Below are positions 1-9,217 of a stretch of 64,000 nt of DNA, one piece after another; within the stretch, counting starts at the first letter, position 1, and every line of letters starts with the position of its first letter. This DNA comes from Rhynchopus sp. YZ270_cl-10 (taxonomy: Eukaryota > Euglenozoa > Diplonemea > Diplonemida > Diplonemidae), in contig OZ037907.1 in NCBI GenBank assembly GCA_964035575.1, positions 806,001 through 870,000 on the forward strand, read 5' to 3'. The notes beneath the pieces were generated by a model. It saw only the letters and a program-made list of their open reading frames with translations, was not told the DNA's origin and made no database searches. The translations under genes were made by a program, and so were the position numbers.

Positions 1-904
1 CATGTCAAGAGCTTTTATATACCGCATGGTATTGCTTTATTTCCTCCCTCAGGGGAAAGAAATTATTGCACCCTCCAGGGTCCACGTTTATCTCCGGTGG
101 GGAGAGAAAGTGTTCCTTCAAGGCGATAAGACGGCAAAGGCGGATTTTTTTTAAAAAATCAGCTATCTGATGCGATAGTCTTCTTTTCCATTTTTGATAT
201 GGGGACGGGAGGGCGGGATGTGCAAGCAAGTAAAGGTAAGGGCGGAGAGGAAAAAAAAAGAACTCGAATTTCATTTCTAAACGACAGAACAGAAGGCGGA
301 GAGGGAGAGAAAAAAGTGAAGTGATCAATGCAGGTACCTCCGACTGACCCACCGTACGATGCCAGCTGGATGAAAGTACAATGTACCCTGCAGCTAACAG
401 CAGAAGACGTAAAAGGAAACCTAAATAGACTTACCCTGTACCGTAGTGTGAACGGGGGGCGGTACACAACCGCTCGTCAGCCGGTGGCCCACCTTCCGTT
501 GAAGAGTTGTGAGCTTACAGGTACTGCAGTAAAAAAGGTTGTAAAAAAAAAAAGAGGGGAAAGAGAAAGAAGATATCACAACAACACGACAATGAATCAC
601 CTCACGTCTTAAAACTCAAAACGATTACTCGATGAGCCTTGCGAAGGTGGAAAAAAAATAAATGTGAAAAACAAAACAAAACACAAAAAAATGGTAGTCC
701 ACAGCTCCAAGGAAGGGAACGAAATAAAGCCCTATTTTCTTTTGTTTGCCATCTGTATATTTGATCTGACAAAACTACCTTGGACTGTCTTTCAAACCGC
801 TTAGAAAAAAAACACGCGTTTGTAAAGAGCAAGACACAAATAAAAAACAATTTAAATGCAACAACGAAATTGAATCAGTCCCCCTCCCCCTCCCACCACC
901 CCCC
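1..904. other. Intergenic DNA, no gene supported
   Basis: Purine-rich and homopolymer-rich sequence. Short open frames exist on both strands but none shows a recognisable domain or a start supported by an acceptor-like pyrimidine tract. A small hairpin built on GCGGTACACAACCGC lies at about 461-476; a similar one (GCGGTTCACAACCGC) lies at about 29712-29727. Confidence 0.5.
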
Positions 905-913
905 CACCAGGGG

Positions 914-1022
914 CAGTCATCTAAAATACGTGGCAAAATACGTATTAATACGCAATACATGGCTTACCCCCCCTCCACTCATTACGTATTAATACCGTAT
1001 CAGTACTTATTTTAGATCACTG
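914..1022. mobile_element. Mutator-like MITE, copy 1 (109 bp)
   Basis: Non-autonomous element with terminal inverted repeats: left CAGTCATCTAAAATACGTGG, and the right end reversed reads CAGTGATCTAAAATAAGTAC. It is flanked on both sides by an exact 9-bp direct repeat, CACCAGGGG (905-913 and 1023-1031). The interior holds TACGTATTAATACG motifs. A second copy with its own different 9-bp duplication lies at 17963-18154. Nine-bp duplications fit Mutator-like elements (9-11 bp) better than hAT (8 bp). It has no coding capacity. Confidence 0.85.
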
Positions 1023-1114
1023 CACCAGGGGCACCCCTCACCAACTCGAGGCCCCCCCCCCGCTTTTCCTCCTCCTAACAATACCACAAATTTTTCAAAA
1101 AAAAACCCCTTTTT

Positions 1115-2341
1115 TCACTCATATACCCTTCCTAAGCAGAGCAAATGGTTTTGTGCGGTTTGTTGTTTGAGTGCTTCTGCGTAGGTGTAGTCAGAGGAGT
1201 TAACCATCTCACGGAGGGTCGGGCATATGTAGAAAGGGAAGAAGGTGCGGAGCAGGGCATGGAGCTGCATGCGTATACGGATGATCCGGCTGCGGACGAG
1301 AGAGAAGAAGTAGTGTTGTTGTACCTCAACAAGCGCCTGGCAGGCGTCCGCTTCTGGTAGTCGCAGTCTGTTGTATTCTGTCAGTGCTTTTGTTATATCA
1401 TCCCCCGCCAAACACTCATCCAAAACCACCGCATCCTGCAAACTGCAATTCATCCCCTGCCCCAAAAACGGTGCCATCGCATGCGCAGCATCTCCAATCA
1501 CCACCACATCACCACTAATATGAGACCTGCAAGACACCTTCCGAAACACCCCCTTCTGCGCCCCAGCCACATCCCCAGCCATCCCTGGAGCCGCCTCCAC
1601 CAATCGAGGTAAATGTGTTGCAAAATATTTGCTGCATTTTATAGGATCTGCTGTAAATTCTTTTAATGTCTCCTTTTTTGCTATAACCGTAAGATTGAGG
1701 TGCCCCTTCCGTGAAGGAAGGCCATGAATGATTCCTTCAGGGTGCGCCCAAACGTTGACTCTTGTAGGGTCAACAAAGTCTGGTTGAGGAATTTCCGCCC
1801 AGCAGTATCCAGAGGCCAGAACCTTCTCGGAGTGGGTAAAACCGCAATGAGAGCGGATTACTGAGTTTACACCATCGGCTCCTACTAACAAATCATAGGG
1901 GAATGTACCAGAGGCGGTGTGGATCTCTTTGGTGGTGGTGTCCACTGAGAGAACGGATGAGTTGAAATGAAATGCTACCCCCGCCTTCTCCGCCCTCTCC
2001 ACGATGTCGGAGAGGAGAGCGAGGCGGTCAATTGCTCTGCTGCCTTCGTCGCGGCCCCAGTCAAATTCAGTCGCACCGTCGCCATTCCACACAGAACGTC
2101 CGCGGACCACAGCGGAGTACCGTGAGAGGTCCTCCTGACCCACCCCAGCGCGGGCCAACGCAGCCGCCCCCTTCCTCGAGAGCAGCAGCCCGACGTAGCG
2201 GTTCGTGGTCGTGTTCAGCCCCACCTCCACCCTCGGGTCGCCACGCATGTCGTGCACGGTCACACTATACCCCCTCTTCTGCAGCAGACAGCTCAGAAGT
2301 GCCCCAGAAGGCCCGGCACCTACAATGACTACTTCCTTCAT
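1115..2341 (-). CDS. FAD-dependent monooxygenase, kynurenine 3-monooxygenase-like
   Basis: A 408-residue single-exon flavoprotein. The N-terminus carries the FAD-binding Rossmann motif GAGPSG at residues 8-13, directly after the start. A second flavin motif, GADGVNS, is at about 154-160, and the GD motif (VIGDAAHAMAPFLGQGMN) at about 281-298. The family is the group A aromatic hydroxylases. The PFLGQGMN run and a C-terminal segment (about 366-395: FFPFYICPTL then YAEAL) resemble kynurenine 3-monooxygenase, which hydroxylates L-kynurenine with NADPH and O2 at the outer mitochondrial membrane in tryptophan breakdown. The length is slightly below the usual 450-490 residues. Another salicylate-hydroxylase-like flavoprotein remains possible. 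The pyrimidine tract and AG about 24 nt upstream are weaker than for the neighbours. Confidence 0.8.
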   Translation of the reverse strand: MKEVVIVGAGPSGALLSCLLQKRGYSVTVHDMRGDPRVEVGLNTTTNRYVGLLLSRKGAAALARAGVGQEDLSRYSAVVRGRSVWNGDGATEFDWGRDEGSRAIDRLALLSDIVERAEKAGVAFHFNSSVLSVDTTTKEIHTASGTFPYDLLVGADGVNSVIRSHCGFTHSEKVLASGYCWAEIPQPDFVDPTRVNVWAHPEGIIHGLPSRKGHLNLTVIAKKETLKEFTADPIKCSKYFATHLPRLVEAAPGMAGDVAGAQKGVFRKVSCRSHISGDVVVIGDAAHAMAPFLGQGMNCSLQDAVVLDECLAGDDITKALTEYNRLRLPEADACQALVEVQQHYFFSLVRSRIIRIRMQLHALLRTFFPFYICPTLREMVNSSDYTYAEALKQQTAQNHLLCLGRVYE

Positions 2342-2407
2342 TTTGGAGGGGGGTGGGGAACCTTCTTGTCAGGCGAGTATTATTTTGGGGGAAAGAGAAA
2401 AGTAGAG

Positions 2408-2501
2408 TTGAAATACAAAGCCCTCTCGTGAACAGTGTACTTTGGTATGACCGGCTGGGGGTGGACACCCAACCATGCAGTCCGACATCCATTTCGTGGT
2501 A
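2408..2501 (+). repeat. Class C hairpin element, copy C1
   Basis: Begins TTGAAATACAAAGCCCTCTC, continues through a GTGTAC...GGTA..GACCGG segment and ends near CCATTTCGTGGT. It is matched by copies at 13626, 15226, 19796, 27425 and 38421. It lies about 65 bp from the start codon of the monooxygenase, antisense to it. Confidence 0.75.
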
Positions 2502-2764
2502 GTCACGGTATGAAAAGCGACGAATGTGCCTTGACGAGGTTGGAGAAACTACGATGGGTGAGGGGATATTTGGTCTAAGAACAGCTTTTTTTGCGTGGTT
2601 TTCTTTTTGAAAAAAAATACAGTCTCACAGTGAAGCTTCCTGCTTTATGGAAAATAAAACAATCGTTCACCTGATCTCCACACTTTTTTTTTTGACGGGA
2701 GCCATCTGTAAAGACACTCTCCCTCTCTCCTCTCCCTTCTCCCCCTCTCTCTCCCCCTACCTCT

Positions 2765-5700
2765 CTACCATTGACTCATACGAAGAACTAATTCAGAAAA
2801 TTCGTGCAAATTCACTTCCTTTGTTGCGTCATTCGATTTGATGTGGTGGGAGAGGTGCCTGTCGAGCTGGCGGTCTGTCAGATCCAACCCGACACTGAAC
2901 TCTTTAAAGAACCGCATCAGGACCGTCCGCGGTATCTTTCCGCGCCGGAGGATGTCGTAACGCTTGAACAGCACAGCTATCGTCTCCGGGTCGTGCACAC
3001 GAAGCGGCTTTTCTACACTCAGCTGCGATCTTTCGCTATCCTGACACATCCGCAACGAATGCTTGAAATCATGCGGGATCAACACCTTTATCGCCCGCCA
3101 TCCAACTCTATAGTCACTCTTCTCTGACACAATCCTTATCGTCCTCACCACCGGCGCTGCCTTCGCCATCCTCCACTTTGTACAGGTATAGTCAATATCC
3201 ATACACCGAATCTCACCTATTTTGACTAAGGGGGTGTTCAAGCCTCCTACCATGATGGAGTGTACACCTATATGTGGTGGCTCCTGCTTTTGGAAGTTGA
3301 TTTCAACCGGGGAGTCGAGGCGGGAGAGGAGGTCCAGGCCGTGAAGTGGGATGTTGCGTTGCAGATCGAATTGAATCCATTGTGGTGCGGGTTCTCCTGA
3401 AGACCAGCCTTCGCCTATGGGGAATTCTGTGAGGGTAACGCCGCCGTTGCGTGCAGAGGATTCATCTCGTGTGTCGCCGGACCAATTGCTGACGGTTATT
3501 TTTGCTTCGCGGGATGCGTCGCGAAGAATGTCATCACGTTGTCTCGGAATCTCTGGGCTGGTCTCATCAAACTGCCAGACACAGCTTACAATCGAACCAT
3601 GGTATGCTTCTTCTGTCGAAGTATTGCTATCTGGCGCCTCATTTCCATATCCGGTTCGAAGGTTCCATTTTGCAACGATTGATTCGTTTGTTGCAAATGA
3701 TGGATTTGGGTTTCCTTCAGAATCGATTACTTCATGAGATTTGGCGGGTTTGACGTAAGCTAGGGTAACGTCGGTAAGACATCCAAAAAAGTGTTGAGTA
3801 ATTCCAGAATGGCGACGGTGTGCACCGACATAGAGGGGAGCATCCCATGAGGTAAACTTCGTGGGTGTCCCGCAAACTCCGTACCAAAGAGGGGTAGGGG
3901 TGCCGTCTATGGAGAGGGTCGCTTTGATTTCGGGGAAGGGAACGACCTCGAGGCGGAGGGCATGCCATAAACCATCGGAAAGGACAGATGCGGTGTAGAT
4001 CACCTCAAAGGCTGCCCCATCAGCGTCGCTCACCACTAACCTAATATGCCACGCATGCACCCCTCCACCACCCCCTTCCGGATGCAGCTCCAACAACAAC
4101 CGTTTCTTTCCATCAATCAAACTCAACAATGTCTGCGTCTTTACTGCCTCTCTATTCACACATTGCAATCTCAACGATGCGGACCAAGGATACGCCATTT
4201 CCTCTCCAAACTCCGTTACGGTTCCGACATTAGCATAAGTAGAATGCCCATTAAAATACGGAATAGACGGAGGTAATGGCGAAAGAACCCATTCATAGTG
4301 CGAAACACTGCAGATCACAACGCATTTTTCGGCAGTTCCCGCAAGAGAATGGGAAAGCGGGAAGTTCAGGAGAACACGCCCTGTACTATCGTACGCGGTA
4401 ACACATCGGATGCAGGCTTCAAGAGGCGTTGTGAGGTCTCCTATACATAGTGTCGATGAATGAAGTAGGTCTGGACTTTCAATACCCGGTGGCCGCTCTT
4501 TCTTGAAATATGTAACCGGGAGGGGAACATGGTTGACATGGATTTTGAAGGAAACTTGGTCCTCTGATTCAATCATTTCAAAGGCAAGATGTCTCCATTC
4601 TCCGCAAGAAAGCGCATCTCCACAGTCCGCAGCTGCAACGCAGGAGTCTCCACCGCTGCTGATAGTGAGCAACCCTTTCTTTTGAAACTGCTCGATATTG
4701 CAGCCAGGAGGCTCTTGGTTGACGGATACTTTGAACCGGAGAAGCTCCCCGCACTTCACGGAGAAGAGAACTGCGGGCTCGCTCTTTGTGTAGTGCACCC
4801 AGAAGGCGCATTTTGAGATCACCTCATTCTCGACTGTCGCAGTAAACGTTGCTCCAGCACCACAGAGCTTCAAGGTCAACGACGGGGTTGCGGTGTACAT
4901 CCAGAGCGGGCTGTAGATGTCTCCTATCAGAGAGTTCCCTGAGATGTCCCCTGCTGTGCAGCCCTTCCCTTCCTCGAGGGGCCAGGTGGCTACTGGGGGG
5001 CCGTCATGTGGCTGGCAGATGGTTACGTAGCGGAGTGCACCGTCGAACATATGGACAGGAATGGCGAGGGGTGTTGCACCGATGCGCATGCAGGGGCTCG
5101 CACCTTGGTGGAAGGAGCGGGGTGCTTCAGACTCTATCTCCAACGCAACTGCTTTAGAGTTGACAAAGAGCTCCATCGCGCCGTCTTCGGAAGAGGACAC
5201 CACCCAACGTAGGTTGTGCCATACCACGTCAAAGATGTTCAAATCTACGTGTGCTTGTAAGGTGCGGCCAAATGAGTCAGTAACCTGCATACTAATAGAC
5301 CCCGGTCTCACCTTGTTCAGTACCAATGAAGCAGACGCTTCTAGTTCAGGGTTGTGTGTATCAGAAATCGCCCAGAGGGTCTGAGGTGTCAAAATGTTGC
5401 CGCATTTTAACCATAATTCAAGCGAAAAGGAGCGGAAGTGTTCTGGGACAAAGTGCGGTGCGGTGCTGCCGATGTCGATGTAGGAGCAGGATCCGTCCAA
5501 ATAGAGGGCGCATTTTGCTCGCCCGGTGGCTTTCCATTGAACGCCGCTGCATTGTGCGCGTTTTCCGGAGGGGTGGACGGTAAGAGAAGAGCCGAAACCC
5601 TCGGAGAGGGGGAGGCTGGCGGAGATCTGCTTTTCTCCGGAGGAGATGCAGACACTCATGACATAGCAGGAGAGGGAGGAGCCGCCGATGATGAGGGTGT

Positions 5701-7666
5701 TCGCCTCGCAGGCGGGGAGGGTGATCTTTGTGTCGGCAAGCGTCATGTCGATGTCGTCTGCGTTGCAGAGTGTTTCGGCGTCGTTCTTTGCAGACTCAAG
5801 CGGGCTTTCTTTGATGCGATACCGTGTTACGTCGAATCCTGCCTTAGTATAGTGTGTATGTAATGTACTCAGGCAGGGCTCTGCCGCAGACACCCCAACA
5901 GGAACGTTGTCAGCTAACAGACGCCGTCTTTCCTTGCATTTTCTTGAAAAGGACCACGACAGTTTATGCCATGAATCATCACAAATTGTGACATCCCCAG
6001 CACAGCAAATCACCTCCACTTCGTCATCCTGCGGTACGCATAAGGTGAGAAACGCTTTGTCTCTCGCAGCGTCGAGCTCAATCAAATAAAACTCCTTGGG
6101 GTTTTGCAATGCCCCGCTCACAAGGCGGCAGCGGTTTGCAGGGCGCTTTGTTTTAATGAAGAGCTCGACGGTGAAGTCTTCGAGGCTGTCGAGAAGGCAT
6201 TCGGTCCATATCATGGCCTCGGTGTTGAGGTAGAGGACGAAGGGTGGTGGGAAGGTGGGGCGCCAGACGTCGGAGGAGGAGAGGAAGCCGTCGTTTGCTT
6301 TGCGGTCGGCGTCTGCATCGTATTCGAACTGTTGGTCGTGGATGGAGTTTGCGCAGCGTTCCCCGCAGGCTTCGTCGAGGAGCAGCTCGCTGAGGACGTC
6401 GCCGTGGGCTGTGATGGAAAGATGGCGGAGAAATCCGATGTAGCTCTTCGGCACCGTCACAACCAACCCAAACTCAAAAAAGCTAGTGTTGTTCTGCGAC
6501 AGCATGTGAAAGACCTCGGTAGGCGATCGTGCCATGTCGTCGCAGTCGTCCTCCCCGTCGCTGCCTTCCTCAGCGTCCCATTGGTTGGCATTGCCGTTGT
6601 CGTTGTCGTTGTCGCACGCCACCCCATTAACACGCTGCGTAACCCGCGTCGCATCAATCGCAACATCAATTTCAATATGAGACTCACCCCCAACCCCACA
6701 ACTAATTTCATGCCAGTCGCCGTCACACAATGCTGAGGTCGCGGTGGCGACTTCAGCGACGTCTCCTTTTTGTATGGAAAAGCTGCACGCACTAGGGGTC
6801 GGGTCATTTAAGCGCACCTCTCCGAGGGTCCCATCCTCTCCTTCCATCTCGATGACAGTCATGGGTTCTGTTGCGGTGGTCTTTACCCAGAGCGTGAGAC
6901 GCCAGGGTTTCGCCGAAAGTCCGTACGGGCCCACCGCGGTCATCGACTCTGCTCCGGAAAAACAAAGCGAGGTGGGCGGTTCCTCTGTTGGATCCCAGGT
7001 GCATCTCCAGGTAGACCCGGTGCACAGAGGCGACAGGGTGACCACCTCAGTGACAGTGGAGCGTACACCGCTGTCCATAGGCCAGCGGTATGTTGGAGTG
7101 TTGTTGTTGCTGAGGCGCAGATCCTTTATCCAGCCTTTGAAGCAGTGTGCAACCTTTGCCTCGCTCTCTGGAGAGGGCAACGCACCTATCAAAGAGTCTG
7201 ATGGGAAGAACGACTTCATGTCGGTTTGCTTCATTGGTGCGAAGGAGTCAGGGTTTTCTGCAGTAGTGATAAAATGTTTTACTTCCTGAGAATCTAGATA
7301 GATGTGACAACGTCCTTCTGACGCGGAGTCTACTACCCACTTAATATGATGCCACGTCTGGTCCACTAAGGACGCATGCGTTTCGCAACGAAGCAGTTTT
7401 CCATTGGCATCGCGAAGATCAAACCTGGCGCGCCCATTCTGCAAAAACACACCATACACAACCGAGCCCTTGTATATGACACCAAGAAGGCAGACCAGAT
7501 CCGGGCTTTCCGTGCCCTTCACCCAAACACTCATTTCGCAGGACTCCATGCCCCCCCGGAATTTAGAGACATCGCCCAGATTGACATAACTGTCTTGTCC
7601 GCTGAAGTGGAGGGATCCTCTGGCTTTGCTTAAGTTTGGGTGCGATGAAGAACTCCCTTGAGACAT
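2765..7666 (-). CDS. Giant multi-LamG-like (concanavalin A-like) protein with C-terminal EF-hand-like region
   Basis: A 1633-residue, apparently intronless protein. At least six jellyroll/LamG-like units can be counted from their recurring starts (hydrophobic strand, then a Y-hydrophobic-G-type strand) near residues 17, 233, 475, 718, 928 and 1133; each includes a W-H strand (for example TWHHIKW at 104, DWHEISC at 317, VWHNLRW at 815, EWRHLAF at 1023). Around 1420-1530 lies an F5/8-type (discoidin-like) candidate (QWIQFDLQ near 1429). The last about 75 residues resemble a degenerate EF-hand pair. An acidic Asp/Asn-rich linker sits at about 352-378. There is no signal peptide, so an intracellular or unconventional location is likely. 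LamG folds bind glycans or proteins; the ligand cannot be read from sequence. A CAG acceptor follows a pyrimidine tract 39 nt upstream of the ATG. Confidence 0.8.
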   Translation of the reverse strand: MSQGSSSSHPNLSKARGSLHFSGQDSYVNLGDVSKFRGGMESCEMSVWVKGTESPDLVCLLGVIYKGSVVYGVFLQNGRARFDLRDANGKLLRCETHASLVDQTWHHIKWVVDSASEGRCHIYLDSQEVKHFITTAENPDSFAPMKQTDMKSFFPSDSLIGALPSPESEAKVAHCFKGWIKDLRLSNNNTPTYRWPMDSGVRSTVTEVVTLSPLCTGSTWRCTWDPTEEPPTSLCFSGAESMTAVGPYGLSAKPWRLTLWVKTTATEPMTVIEMEGEDGTLGEVRLNDPTPSACSFSIQKGDVAEVATATSALCDGDWHEISCGVGGESHIEIDVAIDATRVTQRVNGVACDNDNDNGNANQWDAEEGSDGEDDCDDMARSPTEVFHMLSQNNTSFFEFGLVVTVPKSYIGFLRHLSITAHGDVLSELLLDEACGERCANSIHDQQFEYDADADRKANDGFLSSSDVWRPTFPPPFVLYLNTEAMIWTECLLDSLEDFTVELFIKTKRPANRCRLVSGALQNPKEFYLIELDAARDKAFLTLCVPQDDEVEVICCAGDVTICDDSWHKLSWSFSRKCKERRRLLADNVPVGVSAAEPCLSTLHTHYTKAGFDVTRYRIKESPLESAKNDAETLCNADDIDMTLADTKITLPACEANTLIIGGSSLSCYVMSVCISSGEKQISASLPLSEGFGSSLTVHPSGKRAQCSGVQWKATGRAKCALYLDGSCSYIDIGSTAPHFVPEHFRSFSLELWLKCGNILTPQTLWAISDTHNPELEASASLVLNKVRPGSISMQVTDSFGRTLQAHVDLNIFDVVWHNLRWVVSSSEDGAMELFVNSKAVALEIESEAPRSFHQGASPCMRIGATPLAIPVHMFDGALRYVTICQPHDGPPVATWPLEEGKGCTAGDISGNSLIGDIYSPLWMYTATPSLTLKLCGAGATFTATVENEVISKCAFWVHYTKSEPAVLFSVKCGELLRFKVSVNQEPPGCNIEQFQKKGLLTISSGGDSCVAAADCGDALSCGEWRHLAFEMIESEDQVSFKIHVNHVPLPVTYFKKERPPGIESPDLLHSSTLCIGDLTTPLEACIRCVTAYDSTGRVLLNFPLSHSLAGTAEKCVVICSVSHYEWVLSPLPPSIPYFNGHSTYANVGTVTEFGEEMAYPWSASLRLQCVNREAVKTQTLLSLIDGKKRLLLELHPEGGGGGVHAWHIRLVVSDADGAAFEVIYTASVLSDGLWHALRLEVVPFPEIKATLSIDGTPTPLWYGVCGTPTKFTSWDAPLYVGAHRRHSGITQHFFGCLTDVTLAYVKPAKSHEVIDSEGNPNPSFATNESIVAKWNLRTGYGNEAPDSNTSTEEAYHGSIVSCVWQFDETSPEIPRQRDDILRDASREAKITVSNWSGDTRDESSARNGGVTLTEFPIGEGWSSGEPAPQWIQFDLQRNIPLHGLDLLSRLDSPVEINFQKQEPPHIGVHSIMVGGLNTPLVKIGEIRCMDIDYTCTKWRMAKAAPVVRTIRIVSEKSDYRVGWRAIKVLIPHDFKHSLRMCQDSERSQLSVEKPLRVHDPETIAVLFKRYDILRRGKIPRTVLMRFFKEFSVGLDLTDRQLDRHLSHHIKSNDATKEVNLHEFSELVLRMSQW

Positions 7667-7705
7667 GAGAGAGGGAGGGGGGTGAAAAAAAGGGGGGAAG
7701 GGGGC

Positions 7706-7735
7706 CTGAAAGTGGTTGTGTTTGAAAGTTGTGTT
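7706..7735 (-). promoter_or_regulatory. Putative splice (trans-splice) acceptor of the LamG gene
   Basis: On the minus strand a pyrimidine-rich stretch ends in CACTTTCAG, 39 nt before the ATG at 7666. I found no good GT donor just upstream, so a spliced-leader acceptor is a possible reading. Confidence 0.4.
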
Positions 7736-7943
7736 TAAAAAATCAGGAACAGAATTTGGACCTGGGGGAGCGTTTAAGGGGCTAGAATTTGGACACCTAG
7801 TTCTGGGTCCTGATCTGGTTCTGAGGTGGTTTCAGTACAAAAAAATTGACCAAAAGGTGATGAACGGACCTTTAAAAAAAGGATAACAGCGAGGGGCAGC
7901 ACAACCCCCTCTCTACGCCTTCGTCGCAACGTATACAAAGAAC

Positions 7944-8177
7944 TTGACTGAGTGGACTTCACTCCACTCAAATACACCTCTGTTTTCAGTACCGTCCCAA
8001 TACAACAGGTACGTGTTCACACTGACCGGAGCCCTCCGCGCAAACACCATCTGCAACAACCTATCTGACTTCAAGATGGAATGTCAAAGGGTTATATGCC
8101 ACCTCCTGAAACGAGGCCACCTTCTACCAACGTGGAAAACCTTCATACAGCGCCCTTCCACCAGAGGCGCACAGTAA
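7944..8177 (+). pseudogene. Possible reverse-transcriptase C-terminal remnant
   Basis: A 77-residue frame contains ICNNLSDF followed, after a helix-like stretch, by LLKRGHL. The spacing resembles the thumb region of some non-LTR or Penelope-like reverse transcriptases, where an R..C...DF segment precedes L...RGY. It is the only coding-strand candidate on the plus strand in this window. No catalytic YxDD box is visible nearby, so this would be a broken fragment. The family assignment is weak. Confidence 0.25.
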
Positions 8178-8636
8178 GGTGACCCCGCAAACCCCAGGAA
8201 ACAAAAGGGCCCTGGCTCGGATCTTCCCTCCTCCTCTCAAAAGGAAACGGTTTACCCGCTACACTTCAGCCCTGCAACCCCACTGCCCTAACCAAAACGT
8301 ACGGCCACCGCAACCTGATTACCACTCCGCAACCGGTACTTCAAAAAATAAAATAAGCGACCTCCAACATGAGTAATCAAGGAAGACATACTGGAGAAAA
8401 TTCGACACACACGACCAAGAGATGTGAAATAGATAAAAAGAGATGGGTGCATTTATATTTGGGAGGGGACTTTTTTTGCTTCTAAAATTTTTTTGGTATT
8501 TTTTCCCCCCTTTTCTTTGCGATAGTGTAATTTGCTACCTTATACAGTATTCTAGCTTTATTGTAAGACTGATAAAAGGGGGTGCTATCGATGCATAGAA
8601 ATGCATAAGTGCAGCCCTTTTTTTTACCGACGCACA

Positions 8637-8687
8637 GCAAAATAGTAGGGGTAGGTAAATAAAGTTGTTTTCGTTGATTGCACAATC
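8637..8687 (+). repeat. Dispersed 50-bp repeat, copy 1
   Basis: CAAAATAGTAGG followed by a GTAGGTAA.TAAAGTTG block and TTTTCGTTGATTGCACAA; nearly identical to 15336-15387. Function unknown. Confidence 0.7.
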
Positions 8688-9217
8688 CTCCTGTTTGAGG
8701 GAGGATTGGCGACCGTACCCGGTAATACTATTTCTCCTTTAAAGCAAGCTTCGTAGGAATAAAAAAAAGGGGGGAAAGAATCACTCAAATACACAGGGCC
8801 AAAACTGTACAAAACCGAACGGGATGGGGTTGCAGTAAGATAGCAACTACCAAAACCCCCCACCGACCCCCACATAATGTTATATGCGTAGGTGGGGATT
8901 ATGTGACAAATGTTTCGCTCTCAAGGAAATGCCCACTGTTGCTTTTCAAACACACATCCACGTTCTCCATGTACCCTCTCCACCACTGTGACCCAGCCAC
9001 CTCCAAACAATACAATAATTAAGAAGAAACGGGAAAAGGAGGAGGAGGAAAAAACACAGAAAAACCCCTTCTCTGGAAAGAGAAGGGATTTTTGCTTTTT
9101 TGCATTTTGCATTTTATTTAGTTTTGGGTCGTTTGGAAAGTGTAGAAAAATATATTTTGAAAGTAAAGGGATATGATGTGTAGAGCTGCTCTCTGATACT
9201 CTGTGTCCTCTTGAGGT

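Larger units (their letters stand above)
7736..9217. other. Intergenic DNA with a possible retroelement remnant
   Basis: Contains the reverse-transcriptase-like fragment described separately and one copy of a dispersed 50-bp repeat. Otherwise homopolymer-rich, with no supported gene. Confidence 0.5.
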
